Below, in pieces: positions 37,083-45,834 of a DNA stretch of 64,000 nt. The stretch is from Pseudocolwellia sp. AS88. Its GTDB lineage: Bacteria; Pseudomonadota; Gammaproteobacteria; Enterobacterales; Alteromonadaceae. The stretch lies in assembly GCF_030551755.1 (NCBI RefSeq), contig NZ_JAUPEC010000007.1, forward strand, positions 1 through 64,000. The letters run 5' to 3'. Position numbers and translations under genes: made by a program. Each line of letters starts with the position of its first letter. Position 1 is the first letter of the stretch. The notes below the pieces were generated by a model. That model saw only the letters and a program-made list of their open reading frames with translations. It ran no database searches and was not told where the DNA came from.

Positions 37083-38492
37083 CTATTTGCAACCAAACAA
37101 TTTGTTAGCTTTAATCTCTTCAACAGCAGCTTCAGGAACGGAACTTTCCCATCCTGGTGTTCCAGCCATTAATTGTTTTAATACTTCTCTAGAATAAATG
37201 CGACATAAATCAGTATCGCTACATTCGATACCAGAAATAAAGTTATTCTCTAATAAATGTTTATATAAATAACGTAAGTGATCTGGCACTCTCACTTTAG
37301 AGAAGTCAGTTAACTCACCTGCTTCGTCAAGCTCAGGGTAAACAAACATGCGCGTGTTATCTGGAAATAGCTTACCAAAAGCTTCAAGTATTCCACCTTC
37401 AACCCCACGGTAATATTGCTCATCAAATATTTGTCGCATATTCATCATACCTACCACAATACCAATTTGTAATTGTGTGTATTGACGGAAGTAGGCACGT
37501 AAAGAAAAGTAACGTGTATAATCTGAAATCATTACGCTATAACCTAATGAGTTAAGTAATCTAACTCGGGCAATAATATCAGCCTCTGGGACCTTAGCAT
37601 CATTACCATATGGATCATTTAACGATATTTCAGCAATAGCTATTGTAGTTTTTCCATCTAAATTATTAAGTGCATTAAAAGAGTTTTTACCTTGCTCGAT
37701 CATGTCGACATTTAATTTAGTAACAGGCTTAAACGACCCACGAATAGTTAATACATTCTTTTTGTACAACATATCTGCAGGAACAGTTACTGAACCATCA
37801 GGCTTGAACATAATGGCACGTGTTTTCCAACTACGAATTAAGTGAAGATTAATAGCACGGTTATCTATATCTTCAAAATATGGCCCTTCAAACTCAATGG
37901 CATCAATTTCTATACGATCTTTGCCAATATTATCTGTTAACGAATCGATAATGTTTTTAGGATTTTCAAAATAATAATAAGCGGCATAAATTAGATTTAC
38001 ACCTAAGTCTCCCAACGCTGCCTGCTGTAGTTCAGCATTTTCATCATGCATACGAACATGAATGGTGATATTTGACGGCTCTGCACCTGGGTACATTTGA
38101 ACTCGAACACCACACCAAGCATGACATTCGTTTTTACGATTAAAACTTTTTGCTGCTACCGTTGCTGCATATGAAAAATAACGAGATGATTTAGAACGAA
38201 TATCACCAACTCGATCAACAACCAAATCAAACTCTTGAGTCATCATTGCTTTTACACGAGCTTTACTTACATAACGTCTATCTTCTTGTACACCATATAT
38301 AGCATCCGAAAACTTCATATCATAAGCAGACATCGTTTTAGCGATAGTACCTGCAGCTGCTCCTGCTAAAAAGAATTGCCTAGCAACTTCTTGTCCAGCA
38401 CCTATTTCTACAATAGTACCGTATTTCTTTTCATCAAGATTAAGACGTAAGGCTTTGTTGATAGTACTGCGCGAGCTAACTTTTTTGTCCAT
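37083..38492 (-). CDS. Conserved protein of unknown function (AGQEVARQFF family)
   Basis: Large soluble protein of 469 aa, with no signal peptide or membrane segment. I place the start at ATG 38492 because GGAG lies exactly 5 bases upstream; the longer frame would include this site in the coding sequence. The N-terminus (NKALRLNLDEKKYGTIVEIG, then AGQEVARQFFLAGAAAG) and SAYDMKFSDAIYG are strongly patterned. I recall this family from cyanobacteria, Bacteroidota and marine proteobacteria, where database names such as TonB-dependent receptor or nicotinate-nucleotide adenylyltransferase are attached without domain support. No barrel, HIGH or ISSTxxR motif is visible here, so those names look wrong. 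Function unknown. Confidence 0.8.
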   Translation of the reverse strand: MDKKVSSRSTINKALRLNLDEKKYGTIVEIGAGQEVARQFFLAGAAAGTIAKTMSAYDMKFSDAIYGVQEDRRYVSKARVKAMMTQEFDLVVDRVGDIRSKSSRYFSYAATVAAKSFNRKNECHAWCGVRVQMYPGAEPSNITIHVRMHDENAELQQAALGDLGVNLIYAAYYYFENPKNIIDSLTDNIGKDRIEIDAIEFEGPYFEDIDNRAINLHLIRSWKTRAIMFKPDGSVTVPADMLYKKNVLTIRGSFKPVTKLNVDMIEQGKNSFNALNNLDGKTTIAIAEISLNDPYGNDAKVPEADIIARVRLLNSLGYSVMISDYTRYFSLRAYFRQYTQLQIGIVVGMMNMRQIFDEQYYRGVEGGILEAFGKLFPDNTRMFVYPELDEAGELTDFSKVRVPDHLRYLYKHLLENNFISGIECSDTDLCRIYSREVLKQLMAGTPGWESSVPEAAVEEIKANKLFGCK

Positions 38493-38731
38493 GAGTTCTC
38501 CAAACTTCATCAATAGGTTCACAATAGCTTATTCAATTAAACTAAATTAAGTTAAAAAATAAACAACATGTAAGGATATAGTTTTTATCAATTATATATA
38601 TTATAACGACTTCTTAGTACTTTGTTATTAAATATTATTTTCCTTTTGCACTATAAAAACAGAATAAAAGATTTATCAGGTAAAATAACGATAAAATTAC
38701 AATTTATTGTAGATAAAAAAAGAGCTAAAAG

Positions 38732-39094
38732 GATCCAAAATTTATCTAATTCGATCTGAATATCAATAAAATTTAAGGTAAACAAATGTAGATTTATACA
38801 CATTTACAATAAATAAAGTCATTTCATCCACAATTTAATTAAGTCACCTTAAATTTAGAAGATAATGAATACAAAATCTGTGGATAAAAACAACAAAAAA
38901 ATAACCGTTCAAAAACAACACAACTAGGTTAAATCAATTAAAAACAGCAGGTTATTAGCAATATAAAGACTTGCTAACAATGATATCCACAGGTTTTGTG
39001 GATATCATTGCTATATTAATGAATAACAGGATCATTTCACCAGTAAATTCCTTAATTTTATACACAAAACCGATCCCTTTATATCTTTTAGATC
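38732..39094. other. DnaA-box and GATC cluster in a 714-bp non-coding region (origin-like)
   Basis: Six DnaA-box-like nonamers lie within 273 bp: TTATACACA (38794-38802 and 39058-39066), TCATCCACA (38824-38832), TGTGGATAA (38879-38887), and an inverted pair ATATCCACA/TGTGGATAT (38983-38991, 38997-39005). Five GATC sites occur at 38732, 38753, 39030, 39072 and 39091. To the left (38640-38770) is a very AT-rich stretch resembling a duplex-unwinding element. The whole gap between the unknown gene (minus) and yffB (plus) has no ORF. Genes usually next to oriC (mnmG, dnaA, parAB) are absent. It could be a DnaA titration or reactivation site, a secondary origin, or chance in AT-rich DNA. Confidence 0.5.
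38978..39010. repeat. Perfect 14-bp inverted repeat containing two opposed DnaA boxes
   Basis: CAATGATATCCACA (38978-38991) and TGTGGATATCATTG (38997-39010) pair perfectly around GGTTT. Each arm ends in a DnaA-box-like nonamer with one deviation from TTATCCACA. There is no T-run, so a terminator is unlikely. Confidence 0.75.
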
Positions 39095-39206
39095 CTTCTT
39101 AACACATTAGTGCTCTACCCTTTGATAAAGCTTTAATGCTAAAATAATTTTATTAAATAAAGAGTTAATAACTTCATTTAAATTTTAAAATACAAAGCAA
39201 GGGTTA

Positions 39207-39554
39207 ATGATGACAACCATCTACGGCATAAAAAACTGTGATACGGTAAAAAAATCACTTAAATGGTTAGAAAAAAACAATATAGAATTTACATTTCATG
39301 ATTTTAGAGTAGATGGTTTAACACCAGAGTTACTTTCTTCTTTTGTAGAGCGCAGTGATTGGAATGTATTACTAAACAAACGCAGTACCACATTTAGAAA
39401 CTTACCTGCTGAAATAAAAGACAACTTAACTGATGACGTTATGTTTAAAGCAGTATTAGAACAACCTACATTATTAAAGCGCCCTATACTGATCAGAAAT
39501 GACGTAACGTGTGTTGGCTTTAAAGACGATTTATATCAGGAAAACTTATTATGA
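39207..39554 (+). CDS. yffB: ArsC/Spx family protein YffB
   Basis: A 115-aa thioredoxin-fold protein of the ArsC-like family. The start [20 protein letters not shown] matches E. coli YffB, with the single cysteine C10/C11 in place of a CxxC. The conserved DFRVDGL and KRPILIR segments follow. It may interact with glutathione-linked thiol chemistry; no arsenate reductase activity is established for the family. A second ATG directly follows the first, and either may be used. Its stop overlaps the dapE start by 4 bp, so the two are coupled, as in E. coli. Confidence 0.9.
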   Translation: MMTTIYGIKNCDTVKKSLKWLEKNNIEFTFHDFRVDGLTPELLSSFVERSDWNVLLNKRSTTFRNLPAEIKDNLTDDVMFKAVLEQPTLLKRPILIRNDVTCVGFKDDLYQENLL

Positions 39555-40690
39555 GTAATAGCACACCCGTTATTGAACTAACTAAAGACCTTATTTCAAG
39601 AAAATCAGTAACACCTGAAGATGCTGGTTGCCAAGATTTGATATCTAGCCGTTTAGGCGCTTTAGGCTTTAATAACGAAACAATGGTTTTTGAAGACACG
39701 ACAAATTTGTGGTCAAGAAAAGGTACACAAGATCCTGTATTTTGTTTTGCTGGTCATACCGACGTTGTTCCTGCTGGTAATTTAGACTTATGGGATACCC
39801 CCCCTTATGAACCAACCATTATAGACGGAATGTTATATGGTCGTGGTGCTGCTGATATGAAAGGTAGTTTAGCTGCCATGATCATAGCAACAGAAAGATT
39901 TGTAGCTGACTATCCAAATCACAAAGGTTCAATTACTTACCTTATTACCAGTGATGAAGAAGGCCCATTTATTAATGGTACAACACGTGTTATCGATACT
40001 TTAGAAGCACGAGATGAAAAAATCACTTATTGTATTGTTGGTGAACCATCAAGTACCGATCTCGTAGGCGATATTATTAAAAATGGCCGAAGAGGCTCTA
40101 TATCTGGTGAATTAACAATTCATGGTAAACAAGGTCACGTGGCTTACCCTGAACATGTAAAAAACCCAATTCATAGTGCTATGCCAGCTTTAGCTGAACT
40201 GAGCCAATGCGAGTGGGATAATGGTAACGACTTCTTCCCTGCTACAAGCTTTCAAATTTCAAACATCAATTCAGGCACAGGTGCTACTAACGTAGTTCCA
40301 GGCCATATTACCGCATTATTCAACTTACGTTACAGTACTGAGCTAACCGACCAAAAGATTGTAGATAAGGTTCATTCGATACTTGATAAATATGACTTTG
40401 AATACACGATTGACTGGACTTTTAACGGTAAACCTTTCATCACAGAGCCAGGTCCATGGTTAGATGCTGTTACAGATGCAATTGAAAGTACTATGGGTAA
40501 ACCTACTGAACTATCGACTGCTGGTGGTACATCTGATGGACGATTTATTGCACCTACAGGCGCTAAAGTTATAGAGTTAGGGCCATGTAACGCAACAATA
40601 CATCAGGTTAATGAAAGTGTTTCGTGTGATGACTTAAACAACCTAGTTGATATTTATTATCAAACACTAGTCAATGTTTTAGGTAAATAA
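39551..40690 (+). CDS. dapE: Succinyl-diaminopimelate desuccinylase
   Basis: DapE removes succinate from N-succinyl-LL-diaminopimelate in lysine and cell-wall precursor synthesis. The 379-aa M20 peptidase-like protein has the zinc ligands in [11 protein letters not shown] and RGAADMKGS, the acidic pair in TSDEEGP, and the late histidine in [10 protein letters not shown]. The lid/dimerisation domain (about 180-290) starts at [10 protein letters not shown]. Length matches E. coli (375). In operon with yffB and with the peptidase gene that follows after 5 bp. Confidence 0.97.
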   Translation: MSNSTPVIELTKDLISRKSVTPEDAGCQDLISSRLGALGFNNETMVFEDTTNLWSRKGTQDPVFCFAGHTDVVPAGNLDLWDTPPYEPTIIDGMLYGRGAADMKGSLAAMIIATERFVADYPNHKGSITYLITSDEEGPFINGTTRVIDTLEARDEKITYCIVGEPSSTDLVGDIIKNGRRGSISGELTIHGKQGHVAYPEHVKNPIHSAMPALAELSQCEWDNGNDFFPATSFQISNINSGTGATNVVPGHITALFNLRYSTELTDQKIVDKVHSILDKYDFEYTIDWTFNGKPFITEPGPWLDAVTDAIESTMGKPTELSTAGGTSDGRFIAPTGAKVIELGPCNATIHQVNESVSCDDLNNLVDIYYQTLVNVLGK

Positions 40691-40695
40691 ACAGT

Positions 40696-41376
40696 ATGTC
40701 ACTTGATCACCAACAACTTTGCGGGCTGAGTGATTCACATATCACTTGGCTTTCAGATCGCATTGGTATTCATAAAGAAATGAAATTAGCGTGGCAGTCA
40801 TTAAGTGATGCTGCGTTAACAAAAGGTTTCGAGTTAAAAATTGCCAGTGGTTATCGCAGCTTTGACAGGCAATTATCCATTTGGAATAGAAAGTTTAATG
40901 GAGAACTTGCTACTAAAAATATAAACAATGAAGTGGTTAATTTAAGTGAACTGTCTGATGATGAAAAAGTTGATGCTATATTAACCTATTCCGCATTGCC
41001 AGGAACCAGCCGGCACCATTGGGGTAGCGATATAGATATTTACGCTGATAACTTATTAGCTAACGATAAAAAACTTCAATTAGAGCCTTGGGAATACCAA
41101 CAAGGTGGACCATTTGAACAGCTCAGCCTATGGTTAGAAAAAGATGCTGCATCATTTGGTTTTTTTCATCCATATGATAAAGATCGAGGTGGCGTCGCAA
41201 TAGAACCTTGGCACTTATCCTTTGCACCTATAGCGCAATCTTGTTTATGTGATATTTCAGTAGAAACATTAGCGCAAACCATCACACAAGCAGATATACT
41301 AGGTAAACAGGCAATTTTAAGTAAATTACCGAATATCTTTTCGCAGTATGTACAAAACATAAATAAAGGAACGTAA
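40696..41376 (+). CDS. M15 family D-alanyl-D-alanine carboxypeptidase (VanY-like)
   Basis: A 226-aa peptidoglycan peptidase. The M15 core is present: SGYRSFDRQLSIWNRKF, the zinc ligands in SRHHWGSDIDIY (H and D) and EPWHLSF (third ligand H with catalytic E). No signal peptide is visible, so it would act in the cytoplasm or leave by another route, perhaps recycling muropeptides; this is inference. It follows dapE by 5 bp, placing it in a diaminopimelate/cell-wall operon. The next gene starts 1 bp after its stop. Confidence 0.88.
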   Translation: MSLDHQQLCGLSDSHITWLSDRIGIHKEMKLAWQSLSDAALTKGFELKIASGYRSFDRQLSIWNRKFNGELATKNINNEVVNLSELSDDEKVDAILTYSALPGTSRHHWGSDIDIYADNLLANDKKLQLEPWEYQQGGPFEQLSLWLEKDAASFGFFHPYDKDRGGVAIEPWHLSFAPIAQSCLCDISVETLAQTITQADILGKQAILSKLPNIFSQYVQNINKGT

Positions 41377-41377
41377 A

Positions 41378-41581
41378 ATGGGTGAATGGCTTATTCCTAT
41401 CGTAATTATCGGTGTGGTGTTGTTTTATATCGGTAACTTAAGTACCTTACAAAAAAATGCGAAAACACCTTTACGCAAAAAAGGCTTAAACGATTTAAAA
41501 GAAACGTTACCGCGTAATAATAAAACAGAACATAAATTACAAACTGTTGAAAACAAACCTAGCTCACCTTATAAAAAATAA
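41378..41581 (+). CDS. DUF2897-like small membrane protein
   Basis: A 67-aa protein with one N-terminal membrane helix (residues 3-20, LIPIVIIGVVLFYIGNL) followed by a basic, lysine-rich cytoplasmic tail. The short helix ending in GN-x-x-x-L-x-x-x-A resembles DUF2897 proteins of Vibrio, Shewanella and relatives. Function unknown. It is the last gene of the yffB-dapE-peptidase operon, with AAGGAACG as ribosome binding site. Confidence 0.7.
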   Translation: MGEWLIPIVIIGVVLFYIGNLSTLQKNAKTPLRKKGLNDLKETLPRNNKTEHKLQTVENKPSSPYKK

Positions 41582-41648
41582 GCTCTTCTTTATTTTATTT
41601 TTAGCACCTATATTTATAACTATTTCTTCCTATCATTATTCAATTTAA

Positions 41649-41671
41649 GCCGAGTTAAGGTTAATTTACAC
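41649..41671. repeat. Solo sequence resembling the MITE terminal repeat
   Basis: A segment containing CCGAGTTAAGGTTAA resembles the right terminal repeat of the 281-bp element (about 17 of 23 positions). No partner terminus lies nearby, so it may be a relic or chance. Confidence 0.25.
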
Positions 41672-41691
41672 GAGTAAACACAAGAAACAAA

Positions 41692-41715
41692 AAAGCTCTA
41701 CCGAGGTAGAGCTTT
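41692..41715. terminator. Bidirectional terminator between the dapE operon and bamC
   Basis: AAAGCTCTACC (41692-41702) pairs perfectly with GGTAGAGCTTT (41705-41715), with an A-run upstream. It separates two convergent transcription units. Confidence 0.85.
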
Positions 41716-41749
41716 ACATACATAATTAACCTAACTTTTATATTAATCT

Positions 41750-42838
41750 TTAGAATAAACTATCAAAAGATAAGCCTGTTTTAATAGCAGGTAGGATAAT
41801 ATCTAAAGTATCTGATGTTAGTGCCTCACCATCTTCGTCTAATATCGTTACTATCGTTTTCTCTTCAGACTCTTTAAATAAGAACTTGTACTTACCATCA
41901 GGAATGTTAAGTGTTGCTTCTTCATCACTCCACAAATTATCCCAGAAACTAGGTTCAGGACGTTTATAAGTTGTGAAGTAAATATTTTTACTTTCATTTA
42001 AATCTGTTACTTCAAAATGATTTTCTCTGAAGAAAGTTGGAACATTAGTCCACACAGAATCTAAATCCATATTAACTAAAATAGCAGGTTCGTTATCGCC
42101 ATTAGTAGTTAAAGAAGCATCAATTTGCTTCGCTTTAGTTTGCAGTAATTTATGAGAATAAATACGGTATTGGTAATCAACTTCACCAATCAAGGTGTTT
42201 AACATCGCCATTTCTGCGCGATGCTTTTCAATTGAATTAATATCAGTGGTAGAGTTTAATAAATCAGTTTTCTTGTAATCAATTAATTCAACACTAATTG
42301 CCACACTTCTACCGTGTGACTTCTCTTCAAGTGTGTATCTAAAACGTTTAGATTCAGTTTCTACAACACTTTTAAAGAACCAATAACCACCCTCTTTTTC
42401 TTTCACGTACCAATCAGACTCAAATACAAGGTTGTTATCATCAACAGGCTTCAGTCCTACACCATCAGTTTTGAGTTGAGATTTAACGGCATCTCTTATG
42501 AAGTCTAATAGAACTTGATCATCAATAACTTGGTCAAACCAAACTTGAGGGTTTCCTTCATTACCTTCAATTCTTGAAGAAGCAGCCATAGGTATAACTA
42601 AAGAAGGAGCTCTAATATCCATTTCTTCACCAACAGGTGAATTAGTATCTGGAACTTGAGGAATAAAAAATTCATGCTTTTGTCTAGGTTCAACTAAGCC
42701 AGCAGGCGTTGTTAAAGGTTTAGCTTCGTCTCTGGTGGCGTAATCAAAATTCCCTTCAGCTTGGGTCCTGCTAATGTCATTACTACACGCTGTTATAGTT
42801 AAACTTAATAGCGATAAACAAAATAATTTACGATTCAT
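41750..42838 (-). CDS. bamC: Outer membrane assembly lipoprotein BamC
   Basis: Lipoprotein subunit of the BAM complex that inserts beta-barrel proteins. I place the start at ATG 42838 (MNRKLFCLSLLSLTITACSN, 362 aa), because AGGAG lies 5 bases upstream. The lipobox ITAC gives C18. The unstructured N-terminus (about 20-90, LTTPAGLVEPRQKHEFFIPQ) that binds BamD and two helix-grip domains (about 105-215 and 245-360) fit BamC. In E. coli bamC follows dapA; here the upstream 565 bp contain no dapA. Confidence 0.87.
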   Translation of the reverse strand: MNRKLFCLSLLSLTITACSNDISRTQAEGNFDYATRDEAKPLTTPAGLVEPRQKHEFFIPQVPDTNSPVGEEMDIRAPSLVIPMAASSRIEGNEGNPQVWFDQVIDDQVLLDFIRDAVKSQLKTDGVGLKPVDDNNLVFESDWYVKEKEGGYWFFKSVVETESKRFRYTLEEKSHGRSVAISVELIDYKKTDLLNSTTDINSIEKHRAEMAMLNTLIGEVDYQYRIYSHKLLQTKAKQIDASLTTNGDNEPAILVNMDLDSVWTNVPTFFRENHFEVTDLNESKNIYFTTYKRPEPSFWDNLWSDEEATLNIPDGKYKFLFKESEEKTIVTILDEDGEALTSDTLDIILPAIKTGLSFDSLF

Positions 42839-43403
42839 TAAAACTCCTGCGGATACCATCTGAATCTTTTCTATCACGGCTAATTAGATAATATGATGTT
42901 AACCGATGAGAAATACATGTTGATAAGTAAGTTAAGTAAGCATTTATTTAAACTGACTTATTATTTAATAATTAATTTTTTGAACTATGGCTTTGATAAC
43001 AAATAAAGAATTAAGTTCAAACAAAACTCAATCTACTACTAGCCGCCAAAATAATACAACATGGTACTTGCCTGTTTTTACAAACACAAGAAACCATATT
43101 AATAAATGTTAAATATTCTCACGGAGTTGTCACTTTTTCACATATAATTGCTGTTAAAGTACATAATTCGGTCTATTTAGTTAGAAATAACAAAAGTATA
43201 ATTGTTAGCTTATTTATCTTACAAAAAGCCCTATAATTATATAAATGATAATTCATCAAGCACTAACTGAATAAATATAAAACTAATAGACGAAAAAACC
43301 TCCCTTTAATGTATCCTCCCTAGTGTTTAATAAAAATAATATGAGATACAATAGCCTCCTGAAAAACGATTAAACCATCAAATATTAAAAGGTTACTTCA
43401 TTA
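42839..43403. other. 565-bp divergent intergenic region (bamC / gcvR)
   Basis: This gap occupies the place of dapA in enteric bacteria. It is AT-rich, without recognisable dapA remnants on either strand and without a gene with ribosome binding site. A 42-codon ATG frame (42987-43115) has no Shine-Dalgarno sequence. Three CCTCC stretches at about 43305-43360 precede gcvR, of unknown meaning. Confidence 0.5.
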
Positions 43404-43946
43404 ATGTCTCAATATTTAGTGCTAAACGCTATGGGCTCAGATCGTACAGGTAGCGTTAGCGAAATCATAAAACTAGCGAGCAAATGTGGCTGTAATATTA
43501 TTGACAGTAGAATGGCTATTTTTGGTGAAGAATTTACGTTAATCATGCTGCTTGAAGGCAGTGCTAAGTCGATTAACTTAATTGAGTCAAAATTTCCTAT
43601 CGTGTCTCAAAAATTAGAGTTAATCACTATGATGAAGCGTACTTCAGGTTATAAGTCGCTAGATTTTACTCATCATTACGAAGTTGAATACGCTGGCATA
43701 GATCAACCAGGTATACTTAAATCAATTACAGCATTCCTAACAGCACGTAAAATCGATATTTCTTCTTTAAAATCTAAAATCAATCCAAAAGATAATACCA
43801 CTAATGCAACTATCTTAATCGCCTTAACCGAAGATACTAGTATCGACACAATTGAAAGTGATTTTATCGAGTTATGTGCTCAAATAGGCGTGCAAGGCTG
43901 TATTAAACCAGCAAACCAAAATCTACTAAAATATTTTTCTTCTTAA
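43404..43946 (+). CDS. gcvR: Glycine cleavage system transcriptional repressor GcvR
   Basis: Accessory regulator that binds GcvA and prevents activation of gcvTHP when glycine is low. The 180-aa protein has two ACT domains (about 3-75 and 88-170), starting LVLNAMGSDRTGSVSEI and EVEYAGIDQPGILKSITAFL. Length is like E. coli GcvR (190). It precedes bcp by 56 bp, as in E. coli. Its partner gcvA is in the same window, 22 kb away. Confidence 0.92.
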   Translation: MSQYLVLNAMGSDRTGSVSEIIKLASKCGCNIIDSRMAIFGEEFTLIMLLEGSAKSINLIESKFPIVSQKLELITMMKRTSGYKSLDFTHHYEVEYAGIDQPGILKSITAFLTARKIDISSLKSKINPKDNTTNATILIALTEDTSIDTIESDFIELCAQIGVQGCIKPANQNLLKYFSS

Positions 43947-44002
43947 TTTAGATGTAAATAAGCGTGACACGTTTTACATTTTAACTGTATATAAGGTTTA
44001 TT

Positions 44003-44470
44003 ATGAACACACTTACTGTAGGTGATAAAGCACCACTTTTTACTTTACTGGATGAAAACGAAAAAGAAGTATCTTTAGCTTCTTACATAGGTAAAAAACA
44101 AGTTCTCGTTTATTTTTACCCTAAAGCTATGACACCGGGTTGCACGGTTCAAGCGCAAGGCTTGAGAGACAGTAAAGCAGACCTTGAAGCTTTAAACACT
44201 GTAGTTTTTGGTATAAGCCCTGATGAACCTAAACGTTTAGCCAAGTTCTGTGTTCGTGATGAATTAAACTTCACACTACTTTCAGATCCAGAACATAAAG
44301 TTGCTGACGACTTTGGGGTTTGGGGGCTAAAGAAATTTATGGGCAAAGAATATGACGGTATTCATCGTTTAAGCTTTTTAGTTGGCTTAGATGGCAACAT
44401 AAGCTATGTATTTAATAAGTTTAAAACCAAAAACCATCACGAAGTTGTTCTTGAAGTGCTTAAAGGCTAG
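44003..44470 (+). CDS. bcp: Thiol peroxidase Bcp (peroxiredoxin Q)
   Basis: Reduces hydrogen peroxide and organic peroxides, using thioredoxin. The 155-aa protein carries the peroxidatic cysteine C47 in AMTPGCTVQAQGLRD. The usual resolving cysteine five residues later is glutamine (Q52). A cysteine at position 83 (KFCVRDE) is placed like the resolving residue described for the PrxQ-beta type of Xylella. So this is likely a 2-Cys enzyme of that type rather than the E. coli type. Lies downstream of gcvR and ends in its own terminator. Confidence 0.94.
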   Translation: MNTLTVGDKAPLFTLLDENEKEVSLASYIGKKQVLVYFYPKAMTPGCTVQAQGLRDSKADLEALNTVVFGISPDEPKRLAKFCVRDELNFTLLSDPEHKVADDFGVWGLKKFMGKEYDGIHRLSFLVGLDGNISYVFNKFKTKNHHEVVLEVLKG

Positions 44471-44514
44471 TTCATCATCCTTTTGAGTTTATTGAAAACA
44501 TGCGTAAATACGTC

Positions 44515-44549
44515 AAAGCAGCCTATATCCAAATAAAGGCTGCTTTTTT
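44515..44549 (+). terminator. Terminator after bcp
   Basis: AAAGCAGCCT (44515-44524) pairs with AGGCTGCTTT (44537-44546), followed by more T residues. Confidence 0.8.
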
Positions 44550-44589
44550 AATGCCAATTTCTTTATGTATTTATTGCTTAAGCCTTTAG

Positions 44590-45522
44590 CTAAAAGTAAT
44601 GAACAGCAGAAAGATCACCAAAGAAAGTTTCTACATGCCTTCCTTTCTTTTGCCAGCCTCTTAAAAGAAATACAGTTTTCTTAGATTTCATTGTCCAAGA
44701 AATGCCTCCACCAAGGGAATAAACATCTTCATTTCCTGAACGTTTGAGTTGTTCATTTTCTTCTAAATTGCGAAAGTAGCCTTTACCAAATTTAGCTTCA
44801 GCAAACATATGTATATTATTTTTTAAATTTACAGATAAAAGTGGCCCAATAGAAAAATCTAATGATTCAGCTCTAATTTTCTTTACTGTTCCTATATTAT
44901 CTAAATAGTCTGGCTGAAAAATTAAATTTTCATCACTTTCTAACAACAAATTTTTATATGACCAACTACTAATTAAACTCAGACCAAATTCAGTCGATTG
45001 GCTCAATTTAGGACGATTTAAAAAGAAATGGTCAAAGAGTGACTCACCAAAAAATGTATATAAATCGTGTACACCAAATAACTCAAATTTAGTTGATTCT
45101 ATATTAGAAGAAAAACGAGTCTCACGCTGCGACTCATTCAAAAGATTGAGTGCATTCGTGTTAAAACCTTCAAGTGTTTGGTAGTTTAAGGTGATTTTAG
45201 AGTTCTTAAAGCCTTTATATGAAAATAGAAAATCTTCCGTTTCAGTTTGAGTTCTATCGTTAATAAAGTCTGTTGCATATCCAATTTCAATACCGTTTAA
45301 GTCAACAAAAACGCCGAATCTTTCGTTGTTAACAGGTTCTAATTCAAAATTCACTTTCTCTCTAGTTGGATCGGACTGTGAGTAAATAAGTGAATGAAAG
45401 GTTTGTGGCTTTGAAAAAGTAAATCGTATCGAATTAACCTTCCAGTCAATGGAAGTAGCATTCGAGAAACTTGTATAGAAAGTTAAAACATAAAATAAAA
45501 GAACACGCATTATTTGATCCAA
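44590..45522 (-). CDS. Predicted outer-membrane beta-barrel protein (DUF4421-like)
   Basis: A 310-aa exported protein: hydrophobic N-terminus (MRVLLFYVLTFYTSFSNA) serves as signal peptide, cleaved near residue 22. The rest consists of amphipathic beta strands with many aromatic residues (FELFGVHDLYTFFGES, FSIGPLLSVNLKNNIHMFAE) and ends in HYF, the terminal aromatic typical of BAM substrates. The pattern and the segment GVFVDLNGIEIGYATDF resemble DUF4421 proteins. Function unknown. The true start may be the second Met (MRV). Monocistronic. Confidence 0.6.
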   Translation of the reverse strand: MDQIMRVLLFYVLTFYTSFSNATSIDWKVNSIRFTFSKPQTFHSLIYSQSDPTREKVNFELEPVNNERFGVFVDLNGIEIGYATDFINDRTQTETEDFLFSYKGFKNSKITLNYQTLEGFNTNALNLLNESQRETRFSSNIESTKFELFGVHDLYTFFGESLFDHFFLNRPKLSQSTEFGLSLISSWSYKNLLLESDENLIFQPDYLDNIGTVKKIRAESLDFSIGPLLSVNLKNNIHMFAEAKFGKGYFRNLEENEQLKRSGNEDVYSLGGGISWTMKSKKTVFLLRGWQKKGRHVETFFGDLSAVHYF

Positions 45523-45834
45523 GAATAAAAACAGTATTACAAATAATATACGAGAATCATCAATAATAAAGGAGGTTAATTATCCTAAATTTATAACATT
45601 TCTATCACATTCGATAAAAACAATTGAAATAAGGTATTTAGCCTTACGAACGAAGACATAAAAAAGCTTGAGCTAAAGGATTAGGAATTAGAAGTATTTA
45701 TTAACAGTATGATATTTAAAATAGCTAAGTATGAAGATATGTTGAGCCGACTTTGTTTATTATTTAGATATTTTGGTTGAATAAAGTAGCTAAAACAGCA
45801 TTCAGTTTAACTACCTTATGACAAAACCCATACC
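45523..45834. other. 312-bp intergenic region without recognised feature
   Basis: AT-rich spacer between two minus-strand genes. A GGAGGTTAATTATCC stretch near 45572 looks like a ribosome binding site but leads to no ORF. No hairpin terminator was seen. Confidence 0.45.

Noticed and set aside
37083-38492. Annotation as TonB-dependent receptor or nucleotide adenylyltransferase
   Set aside because: No signal peptide, barrel strands, plug motif, HIGH-like or ISSTxxR motif is visible.
38493-39206. Calling this region the chromosomal oriC
   Set aside because: DnaA boxes and GATC sites support it, but none of the usual origin genes are adjacent and GC skew could not be computed.
42987-43115. A 42-codon ATG frame between bamC and gcvR
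   Set aside because: There is no ribosome binding site, no known motif, and the frame is within chance length for the region.
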